From: Bugula neritina | Lineage: Eukaryota; Bryozoa; Gymnolaemata; Cheilostomatida; Bugulidae | Assembly (NCBI GenBank): GCA_964035545.1 | Contig: CAXIUT010000151.1 | Coordinates: 1 to 33,652 of the forward strand | Direction of reading: 5' to 3' | Length of the DNA stretch: 33,652 nt | Part shown: positions 33,566-33,652 of the stretch, piece by piece | How positions within the stretch are numbered: position 1 is the first letter of the stretch | Layout: each line of letters begins with the position of its first letter | The notes under the pieces: model-generated | Database searches by the model: none | What the model was told of the DNA's origin: nothing | What the model saw: the letters and a program-made list of their open reading frames with translations, nothing else | Translations under genes and position numbers: made by a program

Positions 33566-33652
33566 ATGCATAAGTTTATCCATATCGTCGCGAAGACTGC
33601 CATCATCTTCACCATTGCCTTCGTTATTGTTAAAATTGGACTCTATAAACAG
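33566..33652 (+). CDS. Start of a membrane or secreted protein, cut by the window end
   Basis: 29 codons from ATG 33566 to the end of the window: MHKFIHIVAKTAIIFTIAF and onward to GLYKQ. A basic start plus a hydrophobic stretch of about 15 residues looks like a signal peptide or signal anchor. Codon use is noticeably richer in C at third positions (ATC, GCC, TTC) than in neighbours. Only 88 bp separate it from the preceding stop, a normal spacing here. It could instead be the continued frame of the previous gene. Confidence 0.4.
   Translation, partial: MHKFIHIVAKTAIIFTIAFVIVKIGLYKQ

Overview
This is nuclear DNA of a ciliate, most likely a peritrich. TAA and TAG are common inside conserved reading frames and fall where protein families have an invariant glutamate: WDTAGQ-E in a Rab, SP-E and RDIKL-E-N in an Aurora-like kinase, GKH-E in a PPP domain and TGE in the Rab SAKTGEG box. 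Nearly every frame ends only at TGA. That is the peritrich nuclear code (NCBI table 30: UAA and UAG = Glu, UGA = stop). Telomeres are (GGGGTT)n. The genes are AT-rich and tightly packed, and I could place 21 introns of 19-23 nt, 16 of them exactly 20 nt.

Layout. The window looks like five pieces joined end to end. Piece 1 (1-11610) has telomeres at both ends and reads as a complete three-gene chromosome: a hypothetical gene, CFAP52 (cilium) and a giant USP9X/USP34-type ubiquitin hydrolase. Piece 2 (11611-19294) carries a kelch protein, a kelch-PPP protein with a degenerate active site, a Rab, a gamma-carbonic-anhydrase-like protein and an NDUFAF6-like protein. Piece 3 (19295-23947) carries a membrane protein fragment, an Aurora-like kinase, a basic hypothetical protein and a putative pseudokinase. 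Piece 4 (23948-27217) is a Nup93/Nic96-type nucleoporin. Piece 5 (27218-33652) carries a TMEM63/OSCA-like channel, a cysteine-rich surface protein, a coiled-coil protein with an internal TGA, ADAT1, a basic hypothetical protein and the start of a membrane protein.

The join pattern is the most striking feature. Each of the four internal arrays is a normal chromosome right end on its left side. Three of them lie 74-78 bp after a stop codon. On its right side each array abuts the interior of a gene: the kelch gene and Nup93 lose their 3' ends, and the channel and the small membrane gene lose their 5' ends. All five arrays, including the one at position 1, stop in the same register (GGGGTTGGG, or CCCAACCCC at the left end). 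This fits mature chromosome ends fused to broken DNA, either in a library or assembly or in the cell.

Functional neighbours. The gamma-CA-like and NDUFAF6-like genes are tandem and both point to mitochondrial complex I. The kelch and kelch-PPP genes are tandem, 47 bp apart. The other genes are housekeeping functions: cilium, ubiquitin, Rab traffic, mitosis, nuclear pore and tRNA editing. There is no sign of bacterial-type mobile elements, CRISPR or operons.
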